From NCBI GenBank assembly GCA_015068545.1, contig SVKH01000014.1, positions 1 to 17,134 of the forward strand: a DNA stretch of 17,134 nucleotides, in the 5' to 3' direction. Below are positions 7,763 through 15,691 of this stretch, piece after piece (the first letter of the stretch is position 1; each line of letters begins with the position of its first letter). Made by a program: the position numbers and the translations under genes. Origin of the DNA: Oscillospiraceae bacterium. Its GTDB lineage: Bacteria > Bacillota > Clostridia > UBA1381. The notes below the pieces were generated by a model that did not search any database, was not told the origin of the DNA, and saw only the letters and a list, made by a program, of their open reading frames with translations.

Positions 7763-9181
7763 TTAACCGTTGTTAGCTAAATCAAGTGTTCCCTGGAAGT
7801 TTAAGTATGCTTCTTCAATAAGCTTAGCACAGTCTGCATTCTCATCTGTAAGTACAGCCTGAACTGCATTATCAAGTACCGCATACAAAGCTTGTGCCTC
7901 TACCGGTTCTTCCTGCTGCCATTCAATATTAGACTGATCATTATATAGCTTTACATGATTTACATCTACATTTAAGAAGTCCTCAGTATATAGCTTAATC
8001 TCATAAGCTCTCTTAGGGTCATTATCAGTATAAGGTGATGCAGGAAGAGCACCAATAAGCTCACCCTTGTCCGCCTTAGCCTGCAGTCCCTCTCTCATCT
8101 TTTCCTTAGTTTCATCATTTAGAACTCTGCCTTCTCCGATAAAGTCAAGGTATCTGAATGCAGCCTCAACCTGTTCGTCAGTTGCGTTTTCGTTAAATAC
8201 ATAGTATGCGCCGCCAATCAATGTAACATGACGCTCAGGACCTGCCGGAAGCTGGATAAATCCGATATTATCCTTATTCATACCTGCTGATATGTATGTA
8301 GCAATGCCATCAGGAGCTGCATATACCATAGCAACCTCACCTGCACCAAAGGAGCTGTCAATCTTTCCGCCGTCCAAAAGCACGTTTTCAGGAAGTGCAT
8401 TATGCTTCCACTTCAGATCCTTTAGCCACTGCAATGCATTAACTGCCTCAGGTGAGTTAAAGGTAGCCTGCCACTTGCCGTCAGCATCCTGCTTCATGAA
8501 CTCTACGCCGAAGTTCCATGCAACAGGAGTAAATCTCCAACCGCCCTGATTGTTGATTGTAGGTGTAGCAAAGCCTGCCTTGCCTGTCTTTTCTCTGATA
8601 GTTGCTGCCATTTGGGCAAGCTCATCAAAGGTTGCCGGCTGATGCGGTGTTCCGTCAGCTTCAATGTAGCCTGCTTGCTCAAAAAGTTCAAGGTTTACCG
8701 CGATACCTACGGAATATACGTTGAAAGGCAGCATATAGATTTTGCCGTCTTTTTCGATATTCTTTCTGATTTTTTCGTCCATTCCCTCAAGATATCCGTA
8801 CTTTTCCATCCATGGAGTGATGTCCTTTGCATATCCTGCTTCCATAATTCCCTTTGCTTCTGTCAAAGGAACATGATAGAAGGTTGCAAGCTGACCGCCT
8901 ACTGCCATTGCCGCATAATCAGAAGGATTATATCCATAGTAGTTTGGTGTAACCTTTACAGGCTTTTCATCCGGGAATGCTGTTTTGTAGTATTCCTCAA
9001 ATTCGGTGAAGTATTTGGTATAAATATTGTAGCTGGCCTCATCTGCTTCCTTTGTTGTTGAGTAGAACTCTACCTCCACAACACTGTCATCTCCTGTTTT
9101 TGTTCCGCAGCCTGCCAAGCTTGATGCAAGCATTACAGCACTTAGTACACATAGAATGGTCTTTTTGAAAATGTTTTTCAT
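7763..9181 (-). CDS. Sugar-binding lipoprotein of CUT1 ABC transporter (family 1 solute-binding protein)
   Basis: This 472-residue protein captures extracellular oligosaccharide and hands it to the two permeases encoded just downstream. The N-terminus is a lipoprotein signal: Lys-rich start, hydrophobic core, then the lipobox LAGC with Cys25 as the lipidated residue, anchoring it to the outer face of the membrane. The body has family 1 binding-protein features: VEVEFYSTTKEAD at the first strand, DGKIYMLPFNVYSVGIAVN, PATFDELAQMAATIREKTG, and GAGEVAMVYAAPDGIATY near the hinge. ATG 9181 has AGAGGAAA just upstream. It starts 41 bases after the SLH protein gene with no terminator between them, so the surface genes and the transporter are probably co-transcribed. 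Several aromatic residues (Trp, Tyr) in the middle suit sugar stacking, but the ligand is unknown. Confidence 0.93.
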   Translation of the reverse strand: MKNIFKKTILCVLSAVMLASSLAGCGTKTGDDSVVEVEFYSTTKEADEASYNIYTKYFTEFEEYYKTAFPDEKPVKVTPNYYGYNPSDYAAMAVGGQLATFYHVPLTEAKGIMEAGYAKDITPWMEKYGYLEGMDEKIRKNIEKDGKIYMLPFNVYSVGIAVNLELFEQAGYIEADGTPHQPATFDELAQMAATIREKTGKAGFATPTINNQGGWRFTPVAWNFGVEFMKQDADGKWQATFNSPEAVNALQWLKDLKWKHNALPENVLLDGGKIDSSFGAGEVAMVYAAPDGIATYISAGMNKDNIGFIQLPAGPERHVTLIGGAYYVFNENATDEQVEAAFRYLDFIGEGRVLNDETKEKMREGLQAKADKGELIGALPASPYTDNDPKRAYEIKLYTEDFLNVDVNHVKLYNDQSNIEWQQEEPVEAQALYAVLDNAVQAVLTDENADCAKLIEEAYLNFQGTLDLANNG

Positions 9182-9222
9182 AATATTTCCTCTCTTTCTT
9201 TAAGTTAAGATTGTCTTTTAAA

Positions 9223-11730
9223 TCACTTATATATTACCATAAGAATCGGGTTTTCATCATTTGTCTGGAATACAACCCTTGCCCCCGGTGTGAAATCCCA
9301 CATTGTACCTTTTCGTATCTTTTCTCTCTCATTTGCGTCATAAACAACTATCATATCCTCAGAAATCACAAATGCACTTTCGAAATCCGCTTCATCATAA
9401 CGCACTCTTAATACATTGCCGATTTTTGAGTGAACATATCCCTTATGGAAGGATGGTGTATTATTAGGAACCATATACTTTGTCGTTGTAAATGGTTTAT
9501 CATACTCGTATTTTCTTTGCGCAGACTTAATTTTTCCGCTTGTGTTTGTGACGATTCCTATAACGTCACCGGAAATTATACCTGCATCCCTCAGTGAATA
9601 GTCAGGAGTTGTAAAGTATTCCATAGCAGTACCGCGAGAATAGCAAATAAGCTTTTCTACAATATCTCCATCCTCATTCACGGCTGTCTTAATCTCGTCA
9701 ACAAGAATATAGTTTTTATCTGTGGCGGTTCCTACCTTACCTGATTTTAAAACCACAAGATTTACATACCCTGTATCCTTTGAGTAACGGTAAACATCTG
9801 CTGTGTATGGGTCATTGTTCTGCAGATCAGAGCCGCTTTTTACAAGGTAGTTTCTTTCGTCAGCCTTATCGGATTCTGTTAGCGGCGGATAGAACATAAC
9901 CGCATCGGAGGAAAAGATATATTTCGGGAAGAATGCTCCGTGATGCTTATAGTATCCGCTGTAATTTGATTCAACCAAAGTCAAGCTGTTCTTATCAGTC
10001 TGGCCCATTCCCAGATATGGTGTATCTATGGATTTTATACTGCCATCCTCTTCAAGCTCAAGGATAATCACCTGCTGGTTTGTTGTTCCGCCCGGTGCAA
10101 GCTTATCGTAAATCTCAAACTGCTCCTCCTTAGAGCCGTCCAAATAGGTTTTCTTTACAATGCTTCTCTTAACTATGTTACCGTCATAGTCCAGTGTTTT
10201 TATAAACACTTCCTCTTCCATATCATCGTACTTTGCGCTAATAAGATATGCAGGGAAACCGCTTACCTTTACGCTTTCCACATAAACGATATATCCGTTT
10301 TTGTCAAGGTAAAGCTTTACCTTTTCGCCGTACAATACCGAAAAATTTGCATTATTATCATAGAATAGGTAGTCTTTGTCTTCTGCGTACAGAACCTTGC
10401 CTGTATCTCCGTCACCCACATACTTTGCGGTTACTTCACAGGTGTTTTTACTTACTTCAATTCTCAGCAGCTCCCCATCCTCAGATTCAAAGATACTTAT
10501 TATATCACCGTCTACAAGCTGTTCAATATCCTGACCGCCTTCAACCTCTATCTTATCTCTGATTTCTGATATATCAAGTACATTGCTTGCGTTGAACTTG
10601 TCATAGATAATTCCCTGATCTATATCAACACTTCCGACTACCATGTTGTCGTACTTCCAAACTATTGCTATATCGTAAACTGAGCTTTGATGGCTCTTGA
10701 TAAATCTTACTCTGTATTTATCAGAATTTAATATAGCATCATAGCTTCCCGTTGCCACAGCTCCGTTATATATCAAAACAAGACCTCGGGAAAGATTTAT
10801 ATTTTTATAGCCATCTCGGTCTTCAGGTACATAACTGAAAACCGACGCAGCAGGATTATAAAAATCTGCTTCATCCTTCTGGATATCCAAAGAATCGCTG
10901 TGTCCTAAGGATTTTACCCAGACTACATATCTTTCATCGTTCTTTTCATCCACTTCGTAGATAAACTCTACTTTTGTGCCGATAAGATTCAGCAATCCTT
11001 CCTGCTTTGCTTTATATTCAATACCATCGATGATTACTAAATCATCGTTTATGCGATTTGTTGATTTGATTGTTACTCCGTCGCAACCTTCAAGTATACC
11101 CTTAGCATAGTGTTTTTCATGGTAATAGCTTAGAAGTGTCACGTCGTCAGACTTTTCATACCCCAAATCGCTTTCTTTGTAAATAAGCTTCAAAAGCTTT
11201 ACATCAAGGGCGTTTCTCATTATAATAATCGCGTCTGACAATGTCAGCTCAGGACTATATGATGTATCATCAAAAAGCTCTAGCTCTCCTGCTGTTCTTA
11301 TGTATCCATCAGGGAATCCACCCTTTCCTTCTGCTTCTACACGATATCCCAGTGCCGAAATAAGTATTGTTGCCGCCTCATTTTTAGTAATATAATCATC
11401 CGGACGGAAATACTTATACTCGTTTCCTGACAGAATACCGTTTTCGGTAAGTGCACCGATTTTGCCAAAAGCCCAATGATCGGCTGATACATCGTGATAA
11501 TACACAGTATCACTTTCCGCATCCGACATATTAAGGAGTTTTACTATTAACTCAGCAAAACTGGCTCTTGTTACCCTTTGATCAGGCTGAATAGTTTCCT
11601 CCTCATATTCCAGATCGATACCCACAGCAGAAAGATACTCCAGTGCATTATTTAATGCATTATCGGCGTATGCCGGTGCAGCAGCACACAGGGCTGTTAG
11701 TATCGCAAGTAAACATAATATTTTTCTCAC
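9223..11730 (-). CDS. SLH-domain surface protein with N-terminal SLH repeats and long beta-rich body
   Basis: This 835-residue secreted protein has a signal peptide (residues 1-22, ending APAYA). SLH repeats occupy about 24-67, 77-130 and a weaker third at about 131-180; they should hold the protein to secondary cell-wall polymer. The SLH key positions are TRAS (54-57), TKNE (115-118) and TLSD (163-166), so none is a perfect TRAE. The remaining ~640 residues are beta-rich, with recurring segments such as VLIYNGAVATGSY and QGIIYDKF, a body type I recognise from other clostridial and Paenibacillus SLH proteins but with no function known to me. There is no catalytic motif. The start is GTG 11730, eight bases after AGGAGGGA, which overlaps the stop of the previous gene. 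It is probably a structural or glycan-binding surface protein. Confidence 0.87.
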   Translation of the reverse strand: MRKILCLLAILTALCAAAPAYADNALNNALEYLSAVGIDLEYEEETIQPDQRVTRASFAELIVKLLNMSDAESDTVYYHDVSADHWAFGKIGALTENGILSGNEYKYFRPDDYITKNEAATILISALGYRVEAEGKGGFPDGYIRTAGELELFDDTSYSPELTLSDAIIIMRNALDVKLLKLIYKESDLGYEKSDDVTLLSYYHEKHYAKGILEGCDGVTIKSTNRINDDLVIIDGIEYKAKQEGLLNLIGTKVEFIYEVDEKNDERYVVWVKSLGHSDSLDIQKDEADFYNPAASVFSYVPEDRDGYKNINLSRGLVLIYNGAVATGSYDAILNSDKYRVRFIKSHQSSVYDIAIVWKYDNMVVGSVDIDQGIIYDKFNASNVLDISEIRDKIEVEGGQDIEQLVDGDIISIFESEDGELLRIEVSKNTCEVTAKYVGDGDTGKVLYAEDKDYLFYDNNANFSVLYGEKVKLYLDKNGYIVYVESVKVSGFPAYLISAKYDDMEEEVFIKTLDYDGNIVKRSIVKKTYLDGSKEEQFEIYDKLAPGGTTNQQVIILELEEDGSIKSIDTPYLGMGQTDKNSLTLVESNYSGYYKHHGAFFPKYIFSSDAVMFYPPLTESDKADERNYLVKSGSDLQNNDPYTADVYRYSKDTGYVNLVVLKSGKVGTATDKNYILVDEIKTAVNEDGDIVEKLICYSRGTAMEYFTTPDYSLRDAGIISGDVIGIVTNTSGKIKSAQRKYEYDKPFTTTKYMVPNNTPSFHKGYVHSKIGNVLRVRYDEADFESAFVISEDMIVVYDANEREKIRKGTMWDFTPGARVVFQTNDENPILMVIYK

Positions 11731-11738
11731 TGTGCATC

Positions 11739-11746
11739 TCCCTCCT
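11739..11746 (-). promoter_or_regulatory. Ribosome binding site overlapping upstream stop, deciding a GTG start
   Basis: AGGAGGGA reads on the minus strand at 11746-11739 and overlaps the TAG stop (11747-11745) of the gene upstream. Eight bases later comes GTG 11730, the only start in frame with the signal peptide; an ATG at 11737 is out of frame. This arrangement predicts translational coupling of the two SLH proteins and hence a near-fixed ratio. Confidence 0.8.
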
Positions 11747-13454
11747 ATTCTAAGTATTGAAGCAGTTTATATATAATAACTGCCGCCTCGGCTCTGGTAG
11801 CACTGCCGGTAGGGTTAAATTTGTTTCCGCCCACACCGCTGACAATTCCTGCCTTATTAAGTGCTGCAACCGAAGCCTTTGCATATTCACCAAATTCCGC
11901 GCTATCTTCAAAGGTCAGCTCCGCTGACGGAATTTCGTGTCCAAGTTTCTTTATTACATTGTACGCCATAACGCACATATCCTGACGGGATATTTCCATT
12001 CCGGTGCCGAACCTTCCGTTTCCTATACCGTTACAAAAACCGTTTTTAAACGCTGTATTTACATATCCCTTGTACCAGGCATCATTCATTACATCCGAAA
12101 ACGCATTGACGCTACCATCTATCTCAATTCCTGCCATATCAACCATCATCTTTGCGTATTCTTCTCTTTTTACTTTATCATTCGGAGCAAATCTTGTTTC
12201 GCTCTTACCGCTTATTATTTTTCTTTCATAAAGCTCGGAAATAGCGCTGTATGCCCATTGCACCGAGTTCAAGTCTTCAAACTTAATATTTAGTGTGCTG
12301 ACGTGAGCATTGCCTCCCGGAGGTGCAACGCCTATGTTGTTGCCGGAGTCTGTAACAGAACCACCGCCGGAACCACTACCGCTTCCGCCGGAAGCACCGC
12401 CGCCTCCGCCGCCACCGGCACCACCACCGGCTCCGCCGCCACCACCTTGAGTCTGTCCAATTCCTCCATTAAAGGCATCTACACAACTCTGCAAGGTTGT
12501 ATACGGGATTCCGGCAATTGCTGTATAGTCTTTAAGACTTGCTTTTGAGGTATTCGCATTTATGTAGCTTGCATATTTTTCAAAAACTGACTTTAACTGT
12601 GTAACATTATCAGGGTATCTTACTACCGTGAGAATCATAGCCTCCACAATTGCTTTTTCGCCGGAAGCTATCGTATCGCAGTCCCCAAATACTTCTGCAA
12701 AGCATGTACGCTTTTCCTCTGTATTTACATAAGTTTTATAATCATCCAGTACGTTGTAGCTTTTAACAACACCGTTATCTGCTATATACATACTGCCAAG
12801 CAGGCTCTCTGCCGCTGCCACCTTTCCTTCATCGAAAAGCTGAGCGGCAAGAGCTGCCTTGTGAACACTTGTATTCAGAATGGAGTCGGTTTGTGATAAT
12901 CCGGTGTTCTTTGCATAATCATATAGATATTTTTTGATCTTGCCGTTATTCTGCCCTACTGCTTCATCATAGCGGAACAGTCTCTGCTCACTGGCATCAT
13001 AAACAGTGTCAAAATCATTCTGTCCCAATGCAGCAGCAGAGTTAAGCGAGCTTATCAGCTGGCTGTAATCATTTTCATCTATATGATAGAATGTGGCTTC
13101 CTTAGCCGCATCATCGGAGTCCGTACCAATAGAAATATTGTATAATCCTTCTGATTCGTTATGAGGAATTGTAACAGTAAATTCAAAGGCTCCGTCCTCG
13201 CCAACCATTTGCTGTCCGCAGTACAAAAGCTTGTTTACTGCTTCATGATCACTCATGGCCTGAAGCTGCTCTGCTGTAATTCCAAGTTTGGGAATATTAA
13301 GAGTAATCATTCCATCCTTAGAATCTGTTACACCTGCCACTGTCAATACACCTGTACTAACATTCAAATCATTTTTTGTAATACTTGTTGCCGCGCTTAC
13401 ACTTGCAACAGTAATGCTCAATACAAGTCCTGTAATTGGTATAATCTTTTTCAT
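11745..13454 (-). CDS. Secreted surface protein with poly-Gly linker and three C-terminal SLH repeats
   Basis: This 569-residue protein has a signal peptide (about 1-21, ending ASVSA). An Ig-like beta domain follows (roughly 25-130, containing GLYNISIGTD), then a helix-rich region (about 130-330), a Gly/Ser linker (about 336-366) and three SLH repeats (390-442, 451-504, 514-567). SLH key positions are KREE (429-432), SRQD (489-492) and a canonical TRAE (553-556). The SLH repeats should bind the secondary wall polymer, with the linker projecting the N-terminal domains outward. No catalytic motif is visible, so the role is binding or structural. ATG 13454 is preceded by GGAG six bases upstream; an in-frame ATG at 13466 has no ribosome site. 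The gene follows the GH-A hydrolase by 34 bases and its stop overlaps the next gene's ribosome site. The N-terminal domains match no family I can name. Confidence 0.87.
   Translation of the reverse strand: MKKIIPITGLVLSITVASVSAATSITKNDLNVSTGVLTVAGVTDSKDGMITLNIPKLGITAEQLQAMSDHEAVNKLLYCGQQMVGEDGAFEFTVTIPHNESEGLYNISIGTDSDDAAKEATFYHIDENDYSQLISSLNSAAALGQNDFDTVYDASEQRLFRYDEAVGQNNGKIKKYLYDYAKNTGLSQTDSILNTSVHKAALAAQLFDEGKVAAAESLLGSMYIADNGVVKSYNVLDDYKTYVNTEEKRTCFAEVFGDCDTIASGEKAIVEAMILTVVRYPDNVTQLKSVFEKYASYINANTSKASLKDYTAIAGIPYTTLQSCVDAFNGGIGQTQGGGGGAGGGAGGGGGGGASGGSGSGSGGGSVTDSGNNIGVAPPGGNAHVSTLNIKFEDLNSVQWAYSAISELYERKIISGKSETRFAPNDKVKREEYAKMMVDMAGIEIDGSVNAFSDVMNDAWYKGYVNTAFKNGFCNGIGNGRFGTGMEISRQDMCVMAYNVIKKLGHEIPSAELTFEDSAEFGEYAKASVAALNKAGIVSGVGGNKFNPTGSATRAEAAVIIYKLLQYLE
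12361..12446 (-). repeat. Low-complexity GGN-codon tract encoding the Gly/Ser linker
   Basis: This stretch is almost entirely CCG/CCA/CCT triplets on the plus strand, that is GGN glycine codons with Ser and Ala interruptions. It encodes a flexible linker between the helical region and the SLH repeats. Glycine codons are mixed rather than identical. Simple-sequence tracts of this type often vary in length between strains. Confidence 0.85.
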
Positions 13455-13488
13455 AACCGTCTCCATTCCGATGTAATATTATCAATAA

Positions 13489-15606
13489 TTATCTAAAATA
13501 CACTCCGCTTGTCAAAGGATCCATATCTTTCCATACAAAGCCTGAAATTTTATCAAACTGAGTAATTCCGCTAAGATCAATTACGATATCATGGTCGCCT
13601 GTGTCACCAGGGTTCAATGTAATCTTATTAGTGTATTTTATTGAATTTCCACTGTAAACTGCTCCGTAAACGTCTGTCTTTTCCTTGATTTCTTCATTAA
13701 CTGAAACAACAAGCTTAACGTCTCCGTTTGCGGTTATATCCTTAACAGAAAGTATTCTCTTTCCGTCACACATAAGCTTTAGAACAAAGCCTGTTTCGAT
13801 TTCTGTATCGTAAACCTCGCCGTAGTTCACCTTAATATAAAGCTCATTTACACCCTTGGCATTTGCAGTAAAGCCAAATGCTCTCTCGCTGTCACAGGTA
13901 GTCTGACCAGCATAGATGATTTCGCCGGCTACGTCTGAAACCATAAAGCTAACCTGCTGATTGGACTCCATAGAGTAACCGCTAACCTGCAACTGTCCGT
14001 CTGTAAGGGTAACGCTGCAGCTTGCAGGCTCATAGTGCTTTCTGATATACATGATTTCATCAGTTTGAGTAAATCTGATGTTTCCTGTGCTGTTATATAC
14101 TTCTACAACATTTGAATACATATCAAGAAGCTCATATTTGCCCGCGCCTGTGATGACTGTTGGCTTGCTTCCTACACTACCGGAAAGCGCGAAAAGATTT
14201 TCACCTTCTGCGTCTGTGAAGCTATATAAGTTTCCGCCTGTGTATGTATTAACTTGCTTGTATGTTGCCTTTGAAAGCAGCTTGTTCATTGCCGCCATTG
14301 CAACATATGCCGGCTTTGCTTCTCCCGGAATTTCAGCATCAACCGATCTGATAAGACCGAAGTTATGCTCCATTTCGGCAGAATTCAAACCATCATTCTG
14401 GAAATCATACCAGTACATACGGTCACAGGAGTTGTTTGCAAGGAACACAAGGTAGTCATCAACTGCATTAACCGCTTGCACTTTTTCAGAAACACCGTGT
14501 TCGCCTGTGTATGTACTCCAGCCTCTTTCGGTAAACCATACAGGCTTACCTGTTATGTTTTTTGTAGTATTTACTAATGAAATTATGCGTGGTGTTCCCC
14601 ATCTAGTATTATGATCGTAAGGGTGAACACTCGCTATATCATAGCAGTGATTGTTACCGCTATTCTTTAATGCCGTTACTGCATTTGAAATGAAGGTGTT
14701 ATCGATATATGCGGTTGACATTCCAACAACCTTTGCATTAGGATCAACCGCCTTTATAGCCTTCGCTGCAGCAGCTAAAATCTTTGCATAAGCAGCTCCG
14801 CTTTTGTCACCGGCGTTTGAGCCATCCATCGTAAACTCATTCCATATTTCGTAGTACTTTACCTTACCCTTAAAATGATTTGCTACATACGCACAGTAGT
14901 TTGCAAATGCATTAATCTGCTCAGTAGTTGACGGAGCCATATTAAGGTTGCCCCCGGCTGTATTTGTAACACCCCATGGTCCGTTTCCGCCTGAAAGCAG
15001 GATAATCGGGTCAAGTCCTGCATCGCAAGCATCCATAATTGCCTGTGCATGTGCAGGCATTTTATATTCATTCTTATTATTAGTTTCTACCTGAAACCAG
15101 TAGATAGGGTTTCTTATTCCGCCAAAGCCTGCATTTTTTACAGCCTCAACTGTTTCTGCTCTGTTATCATATACCTCCATATGGGTATTAACATGCATTC
15201 TTGAGTTTAGCTCATCCTCATCGCTTGCGTTGATGTATGAAAATGGCATTGTAACAGTTTCATAGTCAGTGCTGCCGTCTGTTACAGTTGCTTCTAATGT
15301 GAATATTCCGTATTTCGGACAATCCAAAGTAGGATAATTTGTATAGCTTCCGTTAGGGGTTATTGTGATGTTTTCTTCCTTTGAAGAAATCACTTCCCCG
15401 TCGGAAATAATATTATATTCAATTTTACCGTTAAATGTCTCGGTCAATGAGCTTTGAACACTTATCTGAAAGGTCTGATCCTTTTCAGTGAAAATGTGAC
15501 CGTATTCGTCACAAGAAAGCGTTGCCTCCATTGTACCCGATGCATATCCCACACTAGTTAGTGAAATAATGGCACTAAACAGGCAAACTCCAAATAACTT
15601 TTTCAT
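13489..15606 (-). CDS. Secreted clan GH-A glycoside hydrolase, family not assigned
   Basis: This 705-residue enzyme has a signal peptide (about 1-22, ending VGYAS). A beta-sandwich domain (25-125) precedes a TIM barrel (about 133-430). The barrel carries both clan GH-A glutamates: acid/base Glu257 in YYEIWNEF at the end of strand 4 and nucleophile Glu360 in PVWFTERGWST at strand 7, 103 residues apart. ASVHPYDHNTRWG and MYWYDFQNDG are further GH-A-type barrel segments. It is probably a retaining, perhaps endo-acting, enzyme outside the cell. Motifs resemble GH39/GH5-like groups but do not settle the family. About 270 residues of beta structure follow, ending in a module shared with the protein upstream. 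ATG 15606 follows GAGGAGAA; an ATG at 15621 is in frame but lies just upstream of that ribosome site. No SLH repeat, LPXTG motif or lipobox is present. Confidence 0.88.
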   Translation of the reverse strand: MKKLFGVCLFSAIISLTSVGYASGTMEATLSCDEYGHIFTEKDQTFQISVQSSLTETFNGKIEYNIISDGEVISSKEENITITPNGSYTNYPTLDCPKYGIFTLEATVTDGSTDYETVTMPFSYINASDEDELNSRMHVNTHMEVYDNRAETVEAVKNAGFGGIRNPIYWFQVETNNKNEYKMPAHAQAIMDACDAGLDPIILLSGGNGPWGVTNTAGGNLNMAPSTTEQINAFANYCAYVANHFKGKVKYYEIWNEFTMDGSNAGDKSGAAYAKILAAAAKAIKAVDPNAKVVGMSTAYIDNTFISNAVTALKNSGNNHCYDIASVHPYDHNTRWGTPRIISLVNTTKNITGKPVWFTERGWSTYTGEHGVSEKVQAVNAVDDYLVFLANNSCDRMYWYDFQNDGLNSAEMEHNFGLIRSVDAEIPGEAKPAYVAMAAMNKLLSKATYKQVNTYTGGNLYSFTDAEGENLFALSGSVGSKPTVITGAGKYELLDMYSNVVEVYNSTGNIRFTQTDEIMYIRKHYEPASCSVTLTDGQLQVSGYSMESNQQVSFMVSDVAGEIIYAGQTTCDSERAFGFTANAKGVNELYIKVNYGEVYDTEIETGFVLKLMCDGKRILSVKDITANGDVKLVVSVNEEIKEKTDVYGAVYSGNSIKYTNKITLNPGDTGDHDIVIDLSGITQFDKISGFVWKDMDPLTSGVYFR

Positions 15607-15652
15607 AATAATTCTCCTCATATATTGATACTCGGGTTCATTTTAGTCTGCC

Positions 15653-15671
15653 CTGCCGGCAAAACCGGCAG
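15653..15671 (-). other. GC-rich intercistronic stem-loop
   Basis: CTGCCGG (15671-15665 in transcript direction) pairs perfectly with CCGGCAG (15659-15653) around a five-base loop. It lies in the 85-base gap between the modular surface protein and the GH-A hydrolase. No U-run follows (GGCAGACTAAAATG), so intrinsic termination is unlikely; mRNA processing or 3'-end protection of the upstream message is more plausible. I see no convincing promoter in this gap. Confidence 0.55.
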
Positions 15672-15691
15672 AACAAACTCTACTTAATCCA

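Noticed and set aside
8612..9061. 149-codon plus-strand open frame with hydrophobic, Cys-rich translation
   Set aside because: It mirrors the binding-protein gene in antisense; the composition follows from the opposite strand's codons, and no independent gene signal is visible.
9182..9222. Possible promoter or terminator in the gap before the binding-protein gene
   Set aside because: Only A/T-rich sequence and a ribosome site are visible; there is no stable hairpin and no paired -35/-10 boxes. Co-transcription with the SLH gene is simpler.
12361..12446. Triplet-rich tract considered as a CRISPR-like or regulatory repeat
   Set aside because: It stays in frame within a protein as mixed glycine codons between two folded regions, which is a normal flexible linker.
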